Source: Mycobacterium sp. (lineage in GTDB: Bacteria > Actinomycetota > Actinomycetes > Mycobacteriales > Mycobacteriaceae). From it: DNA of 64,000 nt. The notes below the pieces were generated by a model that saw only the letters and a list, made by a program, of their open reading frames with translations, ran no database searches and was not told the origin of the DNA. The stretch is from contig NZ_JAFBAR010000104.1 of assembly GCF_019247635.1 (NCBI RefSeq), positions 101,777-165,776 of the forward strand. Reading direction: 5' to 3'. Shown here one piece after another: positions 49,553-58,117 of the stretch; the stretch's first letter is position 1, and the number at the start of each line of letters is the position of its first letter. Made by a program: the position numbers and the translations under genes.

Positions 49553-50646
49553 GCGCCGCCGACCTGTTGTACTCCGACACTGAGGAGGCGTTGCGGGACG
49601 GCGTGGCGCACCTATTCGCCGACCGGTGTCCACCGCAATTGGTTGCAAAGGCTTATGACCAGCCACCACAAGACTTTTCGGGAGTGTGGCGTACCCTTGC
49701 GGCTGAGCTCGGCGTGGCCGGGTTGCTGGTACCCGAGGCGCTCGGCGGGGCGGGCGCGGGCACGCGCGAGGCCGCGGTCGTAATGGAGGAGATCGGCCGC
49801 GCCGTGGCGCCGGTGCCATTTTTATCCAGCGCCGTGTTGGGCACGGTAGCGCTGTTGCGGGCCGGGGAGACCGACACACTTGCCGCGCTGGCGCAGGGAG
49901 AGCTCACCGCGGCGCTGACGGTGCCGCTGTCGACCGCTCCTGGTGATGCGATCGCGGGTGTGAGTATTGGGTCCGACGGCCTGAGCGGACAGATCCGAAG
50001 CGTCGCGGGCGCAAGCGAAGCCGACGTACTAGTGGTCCCGGTGGCCGCCCCGGGCGGGCTCGAGTTGCATACCGTCTCCCGGGACGCGGCGGGGGTGGAT
50101 GTGTCGCCGGTGCTGGCGCTGGATATGACCAGACCCCTTGCGGACGTTCGGTTTTCGGGGGCGGCGTCGAACACCATCGGTCCGGCGCAAGACGCGGTGA
50201 CGGCGGCGCTGGAGACGGGTGCGGCGTTGCTCGCCTCCGAACAACTCGGTGTCGCACAGTGGTGTTTCACCACCACGCTCGCCTATGTCAAGCAGCGCAA
50301 GCAATTTGGCCGCTTGATCGGTTCGTATCAAGCCATCAAGCACCGACTGGTGGACCTGTGGCTGGACGTGGGTTCGGCCACGAGTGCGGCCCGCTATGCC
50401 GCCGACGCCTGCTCGCGCGGGGACGAGGATGCCGTTATCGCGGCGGCCATTGCGCAGGCCTACTGCAGCGGTGTGGCGGTGCACGCCGCCGAGGAGTGCG
50501 TGCAGCTGCATGGCGGCATCGGGATGACTTGGGAGTATCCCGCCCACCTGTACTTGAAGCGGGCCAAGAGCGACCAGTTGGCTTTCGGCACCGCCTACCG
50601 GCACCGGGCCCGGTTGGCCGAGTTGGTAGACCTCCCGGCGTCGTGA
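49549..50646 (+). CDS. Acyl-CoA dehydrogenase homologue, probable non-catalytic partner subunit
   Basis: 365 residues with the fold of acyl-CoA dehydrogenases (EALGGAGAGTREAAVVMEEIGRA, VKQRKQFGRLIGSYQAIKHRL, ECVQLHGGIGMTWEYPAHLYLKRA). At the catalytic position it reads AKSDQLAFGTAY, with no EGT glutamate. That is the pattern of the structural subunit in heteromeric FadE enzymes. It overlaps the catalytic fadE by 4 bases. The substrate may be a ring-bearing or branched acyl-CoA, as for other mycobacterial FadE pairs. Confidence 0.86.
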   Translation: MSAADLLYSDTEEALRDGVAHLFADRCPPQLVAKAYDQPPQDFSGVWRTLAAELGVAGLLVPEALGGAGAGTREAAVVMEEIGRAVAPVPFLSSAVLGTVALLRAGETDTLAALAQGELTAALTVPLSTAPGDAIAGVSIGSDGLSGQIRSVAGASEADVLVVPVAAPGGLELHTVSRDAAGVDVSPVLALDMTRPLADVRFSGAASNTIGPAQDAVTAALETGAALLASEQLGVAQWCFTTTLAYVKQRKQFGRLIGSYQAIKHRLVDLWLDVGSATSAARYAADACSRGDEDAVIAAAIAQAYCSGVAVHAAEECVQLHGGIGMTWEYPAHLYLKRAKSDQLAFGTAYRHRARLAELVDLPAS

Positions 50647-50661
50647 CCACTCGCGGGTTGA

Positions 50662-51138
50662 TCAGCCTTGCTCGGCGGACCACCCGTCGCTGTTGAGCCA
50701 CAGCTCCTCGGTGCGGTCGCGGAAGGTGGCCAACGCCACGGTGTCTTCGCGGCGTCGCATGGCCGACTTGCTCATGCTGGCCCACACGGAGTGGCCGTTT
50801 TTGTGCCTCAGCTCGACAAGCCGCTCGGTGCCGGTTCCGATGAGCGCGACCCAGCGATCATTCGCGGGCAGGCAGCGGAAAATGTCGTCGAATCTCATCG
50901 ATATGAGCTCGTCGTCCGAGTAACCCACCATGTCGCAAAACGCGTCGTTGGCGAACAGGATGATCCCGACGCGGTCGACCGCCAACGCCGGCGCTGGGAG
51001 CCGCTCCAAAATGACCAGCGCGGGCATTTGCCGCAGCGCGTCTATCGGTGATTGGTCCGCCGGCGTCGGACGTCGACGCTCAAGGCTTAGTTCTCGCATG
51101 ACAGCAGGACTGTAGGTAACCACGGATCGAACCCCCAT
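50662..51138 (-). CDS. Stand-alone PAS-domain protein
   Basis: 158 residues from the ATG at 51138 (alternatives: TTG 51156, ATG 51099). A single PAS fold covers most of the protein: LPAPALAVDRVGIILFANDAF, CDMVGYSDDELISMRFDDIF, then LVELRHKNGHSVWASMSKSAM. No kinase, cyclase, GGDEF or DNA-binding domain follows, so it must signal by partner binding or is a remnant of a longer sensor. It ends 16 bases from the convergent fadE stop. Its upstream region is the AT-rich gap. Confidence 0.75.
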   Translation of the reverse strand: MGVRSVVTYSPAVMRELSLERRRPTPADQSPIDALRQMPALVILERLPAPALAVDRVGIILFANDAFCDMVGYSDDELISMRFDDIFRCLPANDRWVALIGTGTERLVELRHKNGHSVWASMSKSAMRRREDTVALATFRDRTEELWLNSDGWSAEQG

Positions 51139-51777
51139 TCCGCTCGCCCTATGCAACCGCTGCGGTAGAGCTCGCTCGTCCTCTCTATGATTACCAGCAA
51201 ATGCTATTGTAAACTCTTAATCGTGTCCATAGTTTGTTAGCCATATTGCCCATGTGTCGAATTCTTGGGGTGGTTTCGCACGCTATGACCAAATATTATC
51301 GGCAGCGATATATTTGCTATCAATTCATGTGCGCGACTTCGCATGGGTGGCTGATCGAGCGTAGCAAACTCTCGCCACGATAATCTGACCCTGTCAGCAA
51401 CTCAGCGTGCCGGCTCGGCAACCCGGGAAGCAGGCAACGAATCAGATGGGGGCAAACGGCATATGCGCGTGCGGGCGTCCGCACGTTAACGCGCTAGCGC
51501 GCAGGCCACGGCTTCCGGCGTTCGTTCGTAGCTGCTTCTCGCAGTCCATGTCCAGAACCGGGACTGGCTGCGCTCTCGGCGAGTTTTAGGCCGCGGCCCG
51601 CCGAAAAGGTCCGAAGATGTCTATTCCGAGCCCGCTCGGTGGGGTATCAGAGCCCCTCCCGGCGGCCGGCACGGGTGGCGTGCGGTGTGCGACCGACCCG
51701 ACTTAGGACGTTGCCGGTGTCGCGCGGATGATAAGTTCCGCCGAGACCAGGACCCCGCGTGAACTCGGAGCAGCGAA
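51139..51777. other. AT-rich intergenic gap of about 640 bp
   Basis: Bases roughly 51180-51380 are strongly AT-rich (for example TTGTAAACTCTTAATCG and CAAATATTATCGG) in an otherwise very GC-rich chromosome. The remaining half returns to normal composition. Short frames exist (51407-51589), but none has codon use or motifs of a gene. It may hold promoters of the PAS gene and the glycosyltransferase, be a silencer (Lsr2-type) target, or be foreign DNA. Confidence 0.6.
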
Positions 51778-53031
51778 ATGCGTGTGTTGTTATCGACATA
51801 CGATTCGCGCGGCGGCGTCGAACCGCTGGCCGGACTGGCTGTGCAATTACGGGCACTCGGTGCCCAGGTGCGGGTGTGCGTGCCGCCGGACGAGGAGTTC
51901 GCGAAGCTGCTGGCCCGTGCCGGTGCGCAGGTGGTGCCGTTCGGCGGATCGGTGCGCGCGATGACCACCGCGGCGACACCGCCCTCGGAGGCGGACCTGC
52001 GCCGTCACGTCGACGAGATGATCGCCGCGCAGTTCGGTACGGTCGCGGCTGCGGCCGAGGGATGTGATGCGCTCGTGGCGACCGGCCTGGTGTGGACCGC
52101 GGCCGGCGCGCGGTCGGTGACCGAAAAGCTAGGTATCCGGTACGTGTATGCGAGCTACCACCCGCCGCACCTGCCGTCGCCGCATTACCCGCCGCCGTCG
52201 TATGTGGGCTCGCCAATGTCATTGATCGTGGACAACCGGGTGTTGTGGGAACGCGACGCCCAGGATGCGAACGTGTTGCTGGGCCCGACGCTCAATAGCC
52301 ACCGGGCGTCGATCGGCCTGCCTCCGGTCGACGACGTCCGTGGTTACGCCTTTACCGAGCACCCGTGGCTCGCGGCGGACCCGACTCTGGGTCCGTGGCT
52401 GGGGCAGACCGACCTCGACGTCGTCCAAACCGGTGCATGGTTGCTACCGGACGAACGTCCACTCCCGTCCGAATTGGTGGCATTCCTGGATGCCGGTACG
52501 CCGCCGGTGTACGTCGGGTTCGGCAGCATGGCGCTGCGGGGCTCCCAGGATCTTGCCCGGGTGGCCATCGAGGCAACCCGCGCGCAGGGCCGCCGCGCGC
52601 TCATCTCCCACGGCTGGGCAGACCTGGTGCCGATCGACGACCTTGATGACTGCTTTGCTGTCGGCGAGGTCAACCACCAGGCGCTGTTCGGCCGGGTGGC
52701 GGCAGTGATGCACCACGGCGGCGCGGGCACGACGACCACGGCCGCGTTGGCCGGCGCGCCTCAGGTGGTGATACCCCAGGGTGCAGACCAGCTGTACTGG
52801 GCCGCCCGGGTGGTCAATCTGGGCATCGGTACCGCATACGACGGTCGGACCGCCACCGTCGAGTCCCTGTCGGTCGCGCTGCAGACGGCCCTGAGTCCCG
52901 AGACCCACGCACGAGCGGGCGCCGTGGCGGGCACCGTCAGCACCGACGGTGCGATGGTGGCCGCGACGCTGTTGGTAGACGCGATCAACCAAGGGAATCA
53001 GCGCGCAAACAGCGATTCCTCAACGCCGTAA
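51778..53031 (+). CDS. Family 1 glycosyltransferase, glycopeptidolipid/Rv1524 type
   Basis: 417 residues with the UDP/TDP-sugar transferase fold: N-terminal LLSTYDSRGGVEPLAGLAVQL acceptor side, the PVYVGFGSM hinge, and the donor motif MHHGGAGTTTTAALAGAPQVVIPQGADQLYWA. It belongs with mycobacterial GT1 enzymes that decorate glycopeptidolipids or phenolic lipids (GtfA, RtfA, Rv1524). It stands alone, so the acceptor is unknown. Its stop overlaps the convergent dienelactone hydrolase gene by 12 bases. It follows the AT-rich gap and may have been acquired. Confidence 0.85.
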   Translation: MRVLLSTYDSRGGVEPLAGLAVQLRALGAQVRVCVPPDEEFAKLLARAGAQVVPFGGSVRAMTTAATPPSEADLRRHVDEMIAAQFGTVAAAAEGCDALVATGLVWTAAGARSVTEKLGIRYVYASYHPPHLPSPHYPPPSYVGSPMSLIVDNRVLWERDAQDANVLLGPTLNSHRASIGLPPVDDVRGYAFTEHPWLAADPTLGPWLGQTDLDVVQTGAWLLPDERPLPSELVAFLDAGTPPVYVGFGSMALRGSQDLARVAIEATRAQGRRALISHGWADLVPIDDLDDCFAVGEVNHQALFGRVAAVMHHGGAGTTTTAALAGAPQVVIPQGADQLYWAARVVNLGIGTAYDGRTATVESLSVALQTALSPETHARAGAVAGTVSTDGAMVAATLLVDAINQGNQRANSDSSTP

Positions 53032-53760
53032 CGCCGAGCCGAAGACTTCCGTCATCGCCGCCCAGTGTCGCTCGGCAGCGGCGGCGTCATAGGACGCGTT
53101 GTCGGGGACCGCGAATCCGTGGGCGGCCTGGTACCACTCGATGCGGTGCTCTACACCGGCCGACGTCAAGGCCTTCTCGAGTTGCTCGGCGTGGTCGGCG
53201 GTAAACGACGCGTCGTTCTCGGCACCGCCGACGTACACCGTGGCGGTCATTTGGTCGGCCAGCAGGTGTGGGCTGTCGGCGGCATCGGTGACCAGCCCGC
53301 CGCCGTGGAATGACGCCACGGCGGCGACCTGGTCCGGGAGGCGGCCGGCGAGCGTCAACGAGATCCGCCCGCCCATGCAGTAGCCGCAGACGCCGAACCG
53401 GTCCCCGCTCACCTCAGACCGAGCGGCCAGGTAGTCGAACAACGCGCCGGCATCCGCGACGACCTTGTCCTGCGTCAGGCTGCCGATCATCTTCATCAGC
53501 CGGTTGCGTTCCCCTGCGTCGGCGAACACGGTGGACATGGAGAACGGGGCCCAGTCACCCTCTCGGTAGTACACGTCAGGCACCAGCACCGCGTAGCCGT
53601 GGCCGGCCAGCTTGGCGCCCATTTCGTCGAAGGTGTCCCGGGCGCCGCCAGCGTCGGGAAACATGATCACGCCGGGCCAGGGGCCCGAGCCTTCGGGGGT
53701 GAACAGGTGGACGGGGCACGCGCCGTCGGGAGTGGAGACGGTGTCGGTGAGGGTCGGCAT
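53020..53760 (-). CDS. Dienelactone hydrolase family protein (Rv2765-like)
   Basis: 246-residue alpha/beta hydrolase. The nucleophile elbow GVCGYCMGGRISL carries the family Cys (GYCMGG), with Asp and His in the C-terminal VYVGGAENDASF and WYQAAHGFAVPD. These enzymes open cyclic esters or act as general esterases. The ATG at 53760 gives MPTLTDTVSTPDG; a longer frame to 53799 was rejected because it has no conserved residues. Its promoter side borders the second minisatellite. Confidence 0.87.
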   Translation of the reverse strand: MPTLTDTVSTPDGACPVHLFTPEGSGPWPGVIMFPDAGGARDTFDEMGAKLAGHGYAVLVPDVYYREGDWAPFSMSTVFADAGERNRLMKMIGSLTQDKVVADAGALFDYLAARSEVSGDRFGVCGYCMGGRISLTLAGRLPDQVAAVASFHGGGLVTDAADSPHLLADQMTATVYVGGAENDASFTADHAEQLEKALTSAGVEHRIEWYQAAHGFAVPDNASYDAAAAERHWAAMTEVFGSALRR

Positions 53761-53801
53761 GCCCTCTGTTCTACTCCGCGGCTTTCGGCGCAAATTCATC
53801 G

Positions 53802-54014
53802 GCGTCGACCCGCCGCGCCCGGCTTCGCCGCGCTTGCGATCGCCGCGGATTTTTCTGGCGTCGACCCGCCGCGCCCGGCTTCGCCGCGCTTGCGATCGGC
53901 GCGGATTTTTCTGGCGTCGACCCGCCGCGCCCGGCTTCGCCGCGCTTGCGATCGCCGCGGATTTTTCTGGCGTCGACCCGCCGCGCCCGGCTTCGCCGCG
54001 CTTGCGATCGCCGC
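53802..54014. repeat. 56-bp minisatellite before thyA (3.8 units)
   Basis: Units at 53802-53857, 53858-53913 and 53914-53969 and a 45-base fourth at 53970-54014 are almost identical; unit 2 has one C to G change in GATCGGCGCGG. The final unit stops exactly where the thyA -10 hexamer begins. It is a likely MIRU-type variable-number repeat lying between the divergently oriented dienelactone hydrolase and thyA genes. Confidence 0.92.
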
Positions 54015-54020
54015 TAAGCT
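54015..54020 (+). promoter_or_regulatory. -10 element (TAAGCT) of thyA
   Basis: TAAGCT ends 6 bases before the thyA GTG and begins at the base after the last minisatellite unit. The -35 region and all upstream promoter DNA are therefore repeat sequence. A leaderless mRNA is expected. Confidence 0.55.
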
Positions 54021-54026
54021 GACCGC

Positions 54027-54830
54027 GTGTTGCCGATCCCGACTCCCTACGAGGACCTGCTGCGCCTGGTGCTCGACACGGGTACCGCCAAATCCGACCG
54101 CACCGGCACCGGCACCCGCAGCCTGTTCGGCCACCAGATCCGCTACGACCTGTCCGCCGGCTTCCCGCTGCTGACCACCAAAAAGGTGCACTTCAAGTCG
54201 GTGGTCTACGAATTGCTGTGGTTCCTGCGCGGGGACTCCAACGTCGGCTGGCTGCAGCAGCACGGTGTCACCATCTGGGACGAATGGGCAAGCGACACAG
54301 GTGATCTCGGGCCGGTCTACGGTGCGCAGTGGCGGTCCTGGCCGACCCCGTCGGGTGAGCACATCGACCAGATCAGTGCGGCACTGGATTTGCTACGCAC
54401 CGACCCGGACTCTCGGCGCATCATCGTGTCGGCCTGGAACGTCGGCGAAATCCCGCAGATGGCGTTGCCGCCGTGTCACGCGTTCTTCCAGTTCTACGTC
54501 GCCGAGGGGCGGCTGAGCTGCCAGCTGTATCAGCGCAGCGCCGACCTGTTCCTGGGGGTGCCCTTCAACATCGCGAGCTACGCGCTGCTCACGCACATGA
54601 TGGCCGCCCAGGCCGGCCTCGTGGTCGGCGAGTTCGTCTGGACCGGCGGCGACTGCCACATTTACGACAACCACGTCGAGCAGGTGCGGCTCCAGCTCAC
54701 CCGTGAACCACGACCGTATCCGGAACTCGCTCTGGCGCATAGGGATTCAATCTTCGACTACACCTACGACGACGTCATCGTCAAGGACTACCATCCGCAC
54801 CCGGCGATCAAAGCCCCCGTCGCTGTATGA
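54027..54830 (+). CDS. thyA: Thymidylate synthase ThyA
   Basis: Methylates dUMP to dTMP using methylene-tetrahydrofolate and releases dihydrofolate. 267 residues with nucleophile Cys150 in [13 protein letters not shown] and the [20 protein letters not shown] dUMP/folate region. The GTG at 54027 gives [12 protein letters not shown], four residues longer than the recalled M. tuberculosis protein. Its stop overlaps the dfrA start, so dihydrofolate producer and recycler are coupled. thyX is also present in the window. Confidence 0.97.
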   Translation: MLPIPTPYEDLLRLVLDTGTAKSDRTGTGTRSLFGHQIRYDLSAGFPLLTTKKVHFKSVVYELLWFLRGDSNVGWLQQHGVTIWDEWASDTGDLGPVYGAQWRSWPTPSGEHIDQISAALDLLRTDPDSRRIIVSAWNVGEIPQMALPPCHAFFQFYVAEGRLSCQLYQRSADLFLGVPFNIASYALLTHMMAAQAGLVVGEFVWTGGDCHIYDNHVEQVRLQLTREPRPYPELALAHRDSIFDYTYDDVIVKDYHPHPAIKAPVAV

Positions 54831-55321
54831 CGCGTGTGACGGACCTGGGCCTGGTCTGGGCTCAGTCCACGTCCGGTGTCATCGGCCGCGGGGGCGACAT
54901 CCCATGGCGAGTGCCCGAGGATCTGGCCCACTTCAAGCGCGTCACCATGGGACACACGGTGGTGATGGGTCGGCGGACATGGGACTCGTTGCCCAACGGC
55001 GTACGGCCGCTGCCGGGTCGGCGAAATGTCGTACTCTCCCGCCAAACTGGCTTCGTGGCTGACGGTGCAGAGGTGGTCGGTTCGCTCGAGGACGCGCTGA
55101 CCGATCCCCGGGTGTGGGTGATCGGCGGGGGGCAGATCTATGTGCTCGCGCTGCCACGCGCGGTCAGGTGCGAGGTCACCGAGGTGGACATCGAGCTACC
55201 CCGCGACGACGACGACGCACTGGCTCCTCCGCTCGACCAGACGTGGCGGGGAGTCGCGGGCGAGTGGCTGGTCAGCCGCTCGGGTCTGCGGTACCGCTTT
55301 CACAGCTACCACCGCTCATGA
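54827..55321 (+). CDS. dfrA: Dihydrofolate reductase
   Basis: Regenerates tetrahydrofolate from the dihydrofolate made by ThyA, using NADPH. 164 residues: [28 protein letters not shown] (catalytic acid in the first helix), [22 protein letters not shown] and WVIGGGQIY. It overlaps thyA by 4 bases (ATGA) and the AlkX-like gene starts 4 bases after its stop. Confidence 0.97.
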   Translation: MTRVTDLGLVWAQSTSGVIGRGGDIPWRVPEDLAHFKRVTMGHTVVMGRRTWDSLPNGVRPLPGRRNVVLSRQTGFVADGAEVVGSLEDALTDPRVWVIGGGQIYVLALPRAVRCEVTEVDIELPRDDDDALAPPLDQTWRGVAGEWLVSRSGLRYRFHSYHRS

Positions 55322-55325
55322 GCGC

Positions 55326-56540
55326 ATGGGCATCCTGACCGCCGTGCAGGCCCGTCGGGTCGCGGTGGCGGCGCAAGGCTTCGCCGAGCCCAAACCGGTC
55401 GGGCCGATCACGCGTGCGCATCTGCGGCGGCTCATTTCGAGAATCCAGGTGCTGCAACTCGATTCGGTGTCGGTGGCGGTGCGGGCACACTACGCTCCGG
55501 TGTTCAGCCGACTCGGACCTTACGACCGCGACGTGCTGGACCGTGCCGCGTGGGGTCCCGTGAAATCGCGCCTCTTGGTAGAGTACTGGGCGCACGAAGC
55601 CGCGCTGATGGCTGTGGACGACTGGCCGCTGCTGCGCTGGCGCATGCGTCAGTACCGGCACGGCCGCTGGGGTTCCCACATCGTGCAGGCTAATTTGCGC
55701 CTTGTCGACGAAATCGTCGCCGCCGTAACGGAACTCGGGCCCAGCACCGCCGGGCAGATCGAGGCGTATCTCCAGGCCGAGCCGCGAGGACGAAAAGGTC
55801 CCTGGTGGGGGCGCAGTGATACCAAGTGGGTGGCAGAGGCGCTGTTTGCTTCCGGCGTTTTCACGACGGCCACCCGCATCGGTTTCGCTCGCCACTACGA
55901 CCTTACGGAGCGGGTGCTGCCGCCGGCCGTGCTGGCCCGGCACGTCGACGACGACGAGGCGGTCCGCGAACTCACGCTACGGGCGGCCACTGCGCTGGGC
56001 GTCGCCACCGAGGCCGACATCCGCGACTATTTCCGGCTATCGGCCCAGCAGGTGAAGCCGGCGGTCGCCGAGTTGCTGGCCGCCGGCGAGATCGAGCGGG
56101 TGGGCGTGGACGGCTGGTCGGCACCGGCGTACCTGCGTGCCGGCCGTCCTGTGCCGCGCCTGGACCGCGGTACCGCGCTCCTGTGTCCGTTCGACCCGCT
56201 GATCTTCTTCCGGGCCCGCGTGGAGCGGCTGTTCGGATTCCATTACCGCATAGAGATTTACACCCCGGCCGCCAAACGCCAGTACGGCTATTATGTGTGG
56301 CCGCTGTTGCTGGACGGGCGGCTGGTCGCCCGGGTGGATCTCAAGGCTGACCGGGCGGCGGACGCGCTGCGGGTGGTGGGCGCCTTCGGTGAGCCTGACG
56401 TGCCCCGCCCGCGGGTGGCCGCGGCGTTGGTCGGTGAGCTGGAGTCGATGGTGGGGTGGCTGGGTTTGGGCGGGGTCGACGTGTCCGGCGGCGGCGATCT
56501 AGCCGGGGAGTTGCGCACGGCCGCAAAGCGGGCGTGCTGA
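55326..56540 (+). CDS. HTH_42 family DNA glycosylase, AlkX/YcaQ type
   Basis: 404-residue protein of three tandem winged helices (PF06224). The family catalytic QxD motif is Gln44-Leu-Asp46 (VLQLDSVSV). Other conserved blocks are YWAHEAALM, RWWG-like PWWGRSDTKW and LCPFDPLIFFRARVERLFGF. E. coli YcaQ/AlkX opens DNA interstrand crosslinks and removes bulky N7 adducts. It follows dfrA by 4 bases, so it is probably co-transcribed with thyA-dfrA. The repair role in mycobacteria is inferred. Confidence 0.83.
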   Translation: MGILTAVQARRVAVAAQGFAEPKPVGPITRAHLRRLISRIQVLQLDSVSVAVRAHYAPVFSRLGPYDRDVLDRAAWGPVKSRLLVEYWAHEAALMAVDDWPLLRWRMRQYRHGRWGSHIVQANLRLVDEIVAAVTELGPSTAGQIEAYLQAEPRGRKGPWWGRSDTKWVAEALFASGVFTTATRIGFARHYDLTERVLPPAVLARHVDDDEAVRELTLRAATALGVATEADIRDYFRLSAQQVKPAVAELLAAGEIERVGVDGWSAPAYLRAGRPVPRLDRGTALLCPFDPLIFFRARVERLFGFHYRIEIYTPAAKRQYGYYVWPLLLDGRLVARVDLKADRAADALRVVGAFGEPDVPRPRVAAALVGELESMVGWLGLGGVDVSGGGDLAGELRTAAKRAC

Positions 56541-56693
56541 GGATCGGCTCGTGTGGCGCAAGCGCTCAACGAGGCGCTGTTGCCCTTGCCACGTCCGGCG
56601 GCGCGGCCAAGGCGTCCGCATGGTGTCACGCGAACTCGACGATTTGTCCTAACCAATCCGAGCTGAACGACGACAACGGCCTGTCGCTGTAGC

Positions 56694-56699
56694 TACAGT
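56694..56699 (+). promoter_or_regulatory. -10 element (TACAGT) of hsdM
   Basis: TACAGT ends 8 bases before the hsdM ATG, in a 167-base gap that otherwise shows nothing. It points to a near-leaderless hsdM-hsdS transcript independent of the thyA operon. Confidence 0.4.
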
Positions 56700-56707
56700 T
56701 TTCGCTG

Positions 56708-58117
56708 ATGTCCCTCAGCAAGACGGCGGCGACTCCAGCGCTCCAGACGCCCAAGGAGCTCAAAGACACGCTGTGGATGGCCGCGAATAAGCTGCGCGGG
56801 TCGTTGTCGGCCAGCCAGTACAAGGACGTCGTCCTCGGGCTGGTATTCCTCAGGTACTTCTCCGATGCTCACTGGAAGTTGTTGGCGAACAACGCTAGAT
56901 CTTCGAAAATCGGCCAGTTGGTGGACGGGGCGGTGACCGCCGTCACGTCTGCAAGCCCTGGACTGGCGGGAACGCTGCCGCCACTTTACGACGGCGTGGA
57001 TCCACGCCGGCTGGGCGAACTGGTGGCGTTGCTCGACGGTGTGCGATTCAGCCGGCAGGGCAGCCACCGTGCCCGCGACTTAATGGGGGAGGTATACGAG
57101 TACTTCCTCGGCAACTTCGCCCGCAGCGAGGGGCGGCGGGGTGGCGAATTCTTCACCCCGCCCAGCGTCGTCCGACTGCTCGTGGAGATCCTCGAACCGT
57201 CGAGTGGACGCGTCTACGACCCGTGCTGTGGTTCGGGCGGGATGTTCGTGCAGACCGAGAATTTCATCCTCAAGCGGAATGGTGACCCCCGGGCTATCTC
57301 GATCTATGGCCAGGAGAACGTCGAGCAAACCTGGCGGATGGCGAAGTTGAACCTGGCCGTGCACGGGATCGACGACACGGACGTGGTCCGGGGGGACACG
57401 CTCCTTGCCGACTTACACGCCGGCCTACAGATGGACTACGTGATGGCCAATCCGCCGTTCAACATCAAGGATTGGGCCCGCGACGACAAGGATCCCCGCT
57501 GGGGCTTCGGCGTTCCCCCCGTTACCAACGCGAACTTCGCGTGGATCCAACACATCCTGGCCAAACTGGCACCTGGGGGCAAGGCCGGGGTGGTGATGGC
57601 GAACGGTTCGATGTCGTCAAAATCCAATGGGGAAAGCGATATTCGAGCTCGCATCGTGGAGGCGGACCTGGTGTCCTGCATGGTCGCGCTACCCGCACAG
57701 CTATTTCGCAGCACCGGAATCCCGGTGTGCGTCTGGTTTTTTGCCGCTGACAAAGGTGATCGCTCGGGGCAGGTGCTGTTCATCGACGCCCGCGGACTTG
57801 GGTACCTGGTGGAGCGCGCGGAGCGCGCGCTGACGGATGCTGAGATCGCCTGCGTCGGCGACACCTATCGCTCCTGGTCGAGGAATTCTTGCTACCAGGA
57901 TGTTCCGGGCTTCTGTAAGTCGGCGACCCTCGAAGAGATACGGGCAGCGGGCTGCGTGCTAACGCCCGGGCGTTATGTAGGAGCCCCGGAGGCCGAGCAT
58001 GATGGGGAGCCGGCTGATGTGAAGGTCGCGCGGTTGACCACAAATCTTCTTGCAGCGCTTGATGAATCGGCGCGGTTGGACAAGGTGGTACGCGATCAGC
58101 TGGAGCGCGCCTGGTGA
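56708..58117 (+). CDS. hsdM: Type I N6-adenine DNA methyltransferase subunit HsdM
   Basis: 469 residues. SAM motif DPCCGSGGMF at 171-180 and catalytic NPPF at 248-251; the N-terminal helical domain (KDTLWMAANKLRGSLSASQYKDVVLGLVFL) is typical. The homologue Rv2756c has 540 residues as I recall. The missing part lies mostly after residue 50, where GLVFLRYFSDAHWKLLA replaces a longer helical stretch. Both catalytic motifs remain, so the enzyme may still work. The stop overlaps hsdS (GTGA). Confidence 0.9.
   Translation: MSLSKTAATPALQTPKELKDTLWMAANKLRGSLSASQYKDVVLGLVFLRYFSDAHWKLLANNARSSKIGQLVDGAVTAVTSASPGLAGTLPPLYDGVDPRRLGELVALLDGVRFSRQGSHRARDLMGEVYEYFLGNFARSEGRRGGEFFTPPSVVRLLVEILEPSSGRVYDPCCGSGGMFVQTENFILKRNGDPRAISIYGQENVEQTWRMAKLNLAVHGIDDTDVVRGDTLLADLHAGLQMDYVMANPPFNIKDWARDDKDPRWGFGVPPVTNANFAWIQHILAKLAPGGKAGVVMANGSMSSKSNGESDIRARIVEADLVSCMVALPAQLFRSTGIPVCVWFFAADKGDRSGQVLFIDARGLGYLVERAERALTDAEIACVGDTYRSWSRNSCYQDVPGFCKSATLEEIRAAGCVLTPGRYVGAPEAEHDGEPADVKVARLTTNLLAALDESARLDKVVRDQLERAW

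Noticed and set aside
51407..51589. Small ORF in the AT-rich gap
   Set aside because: Composition, lack of motifs and absence of a ribosome site give no support for a gene.
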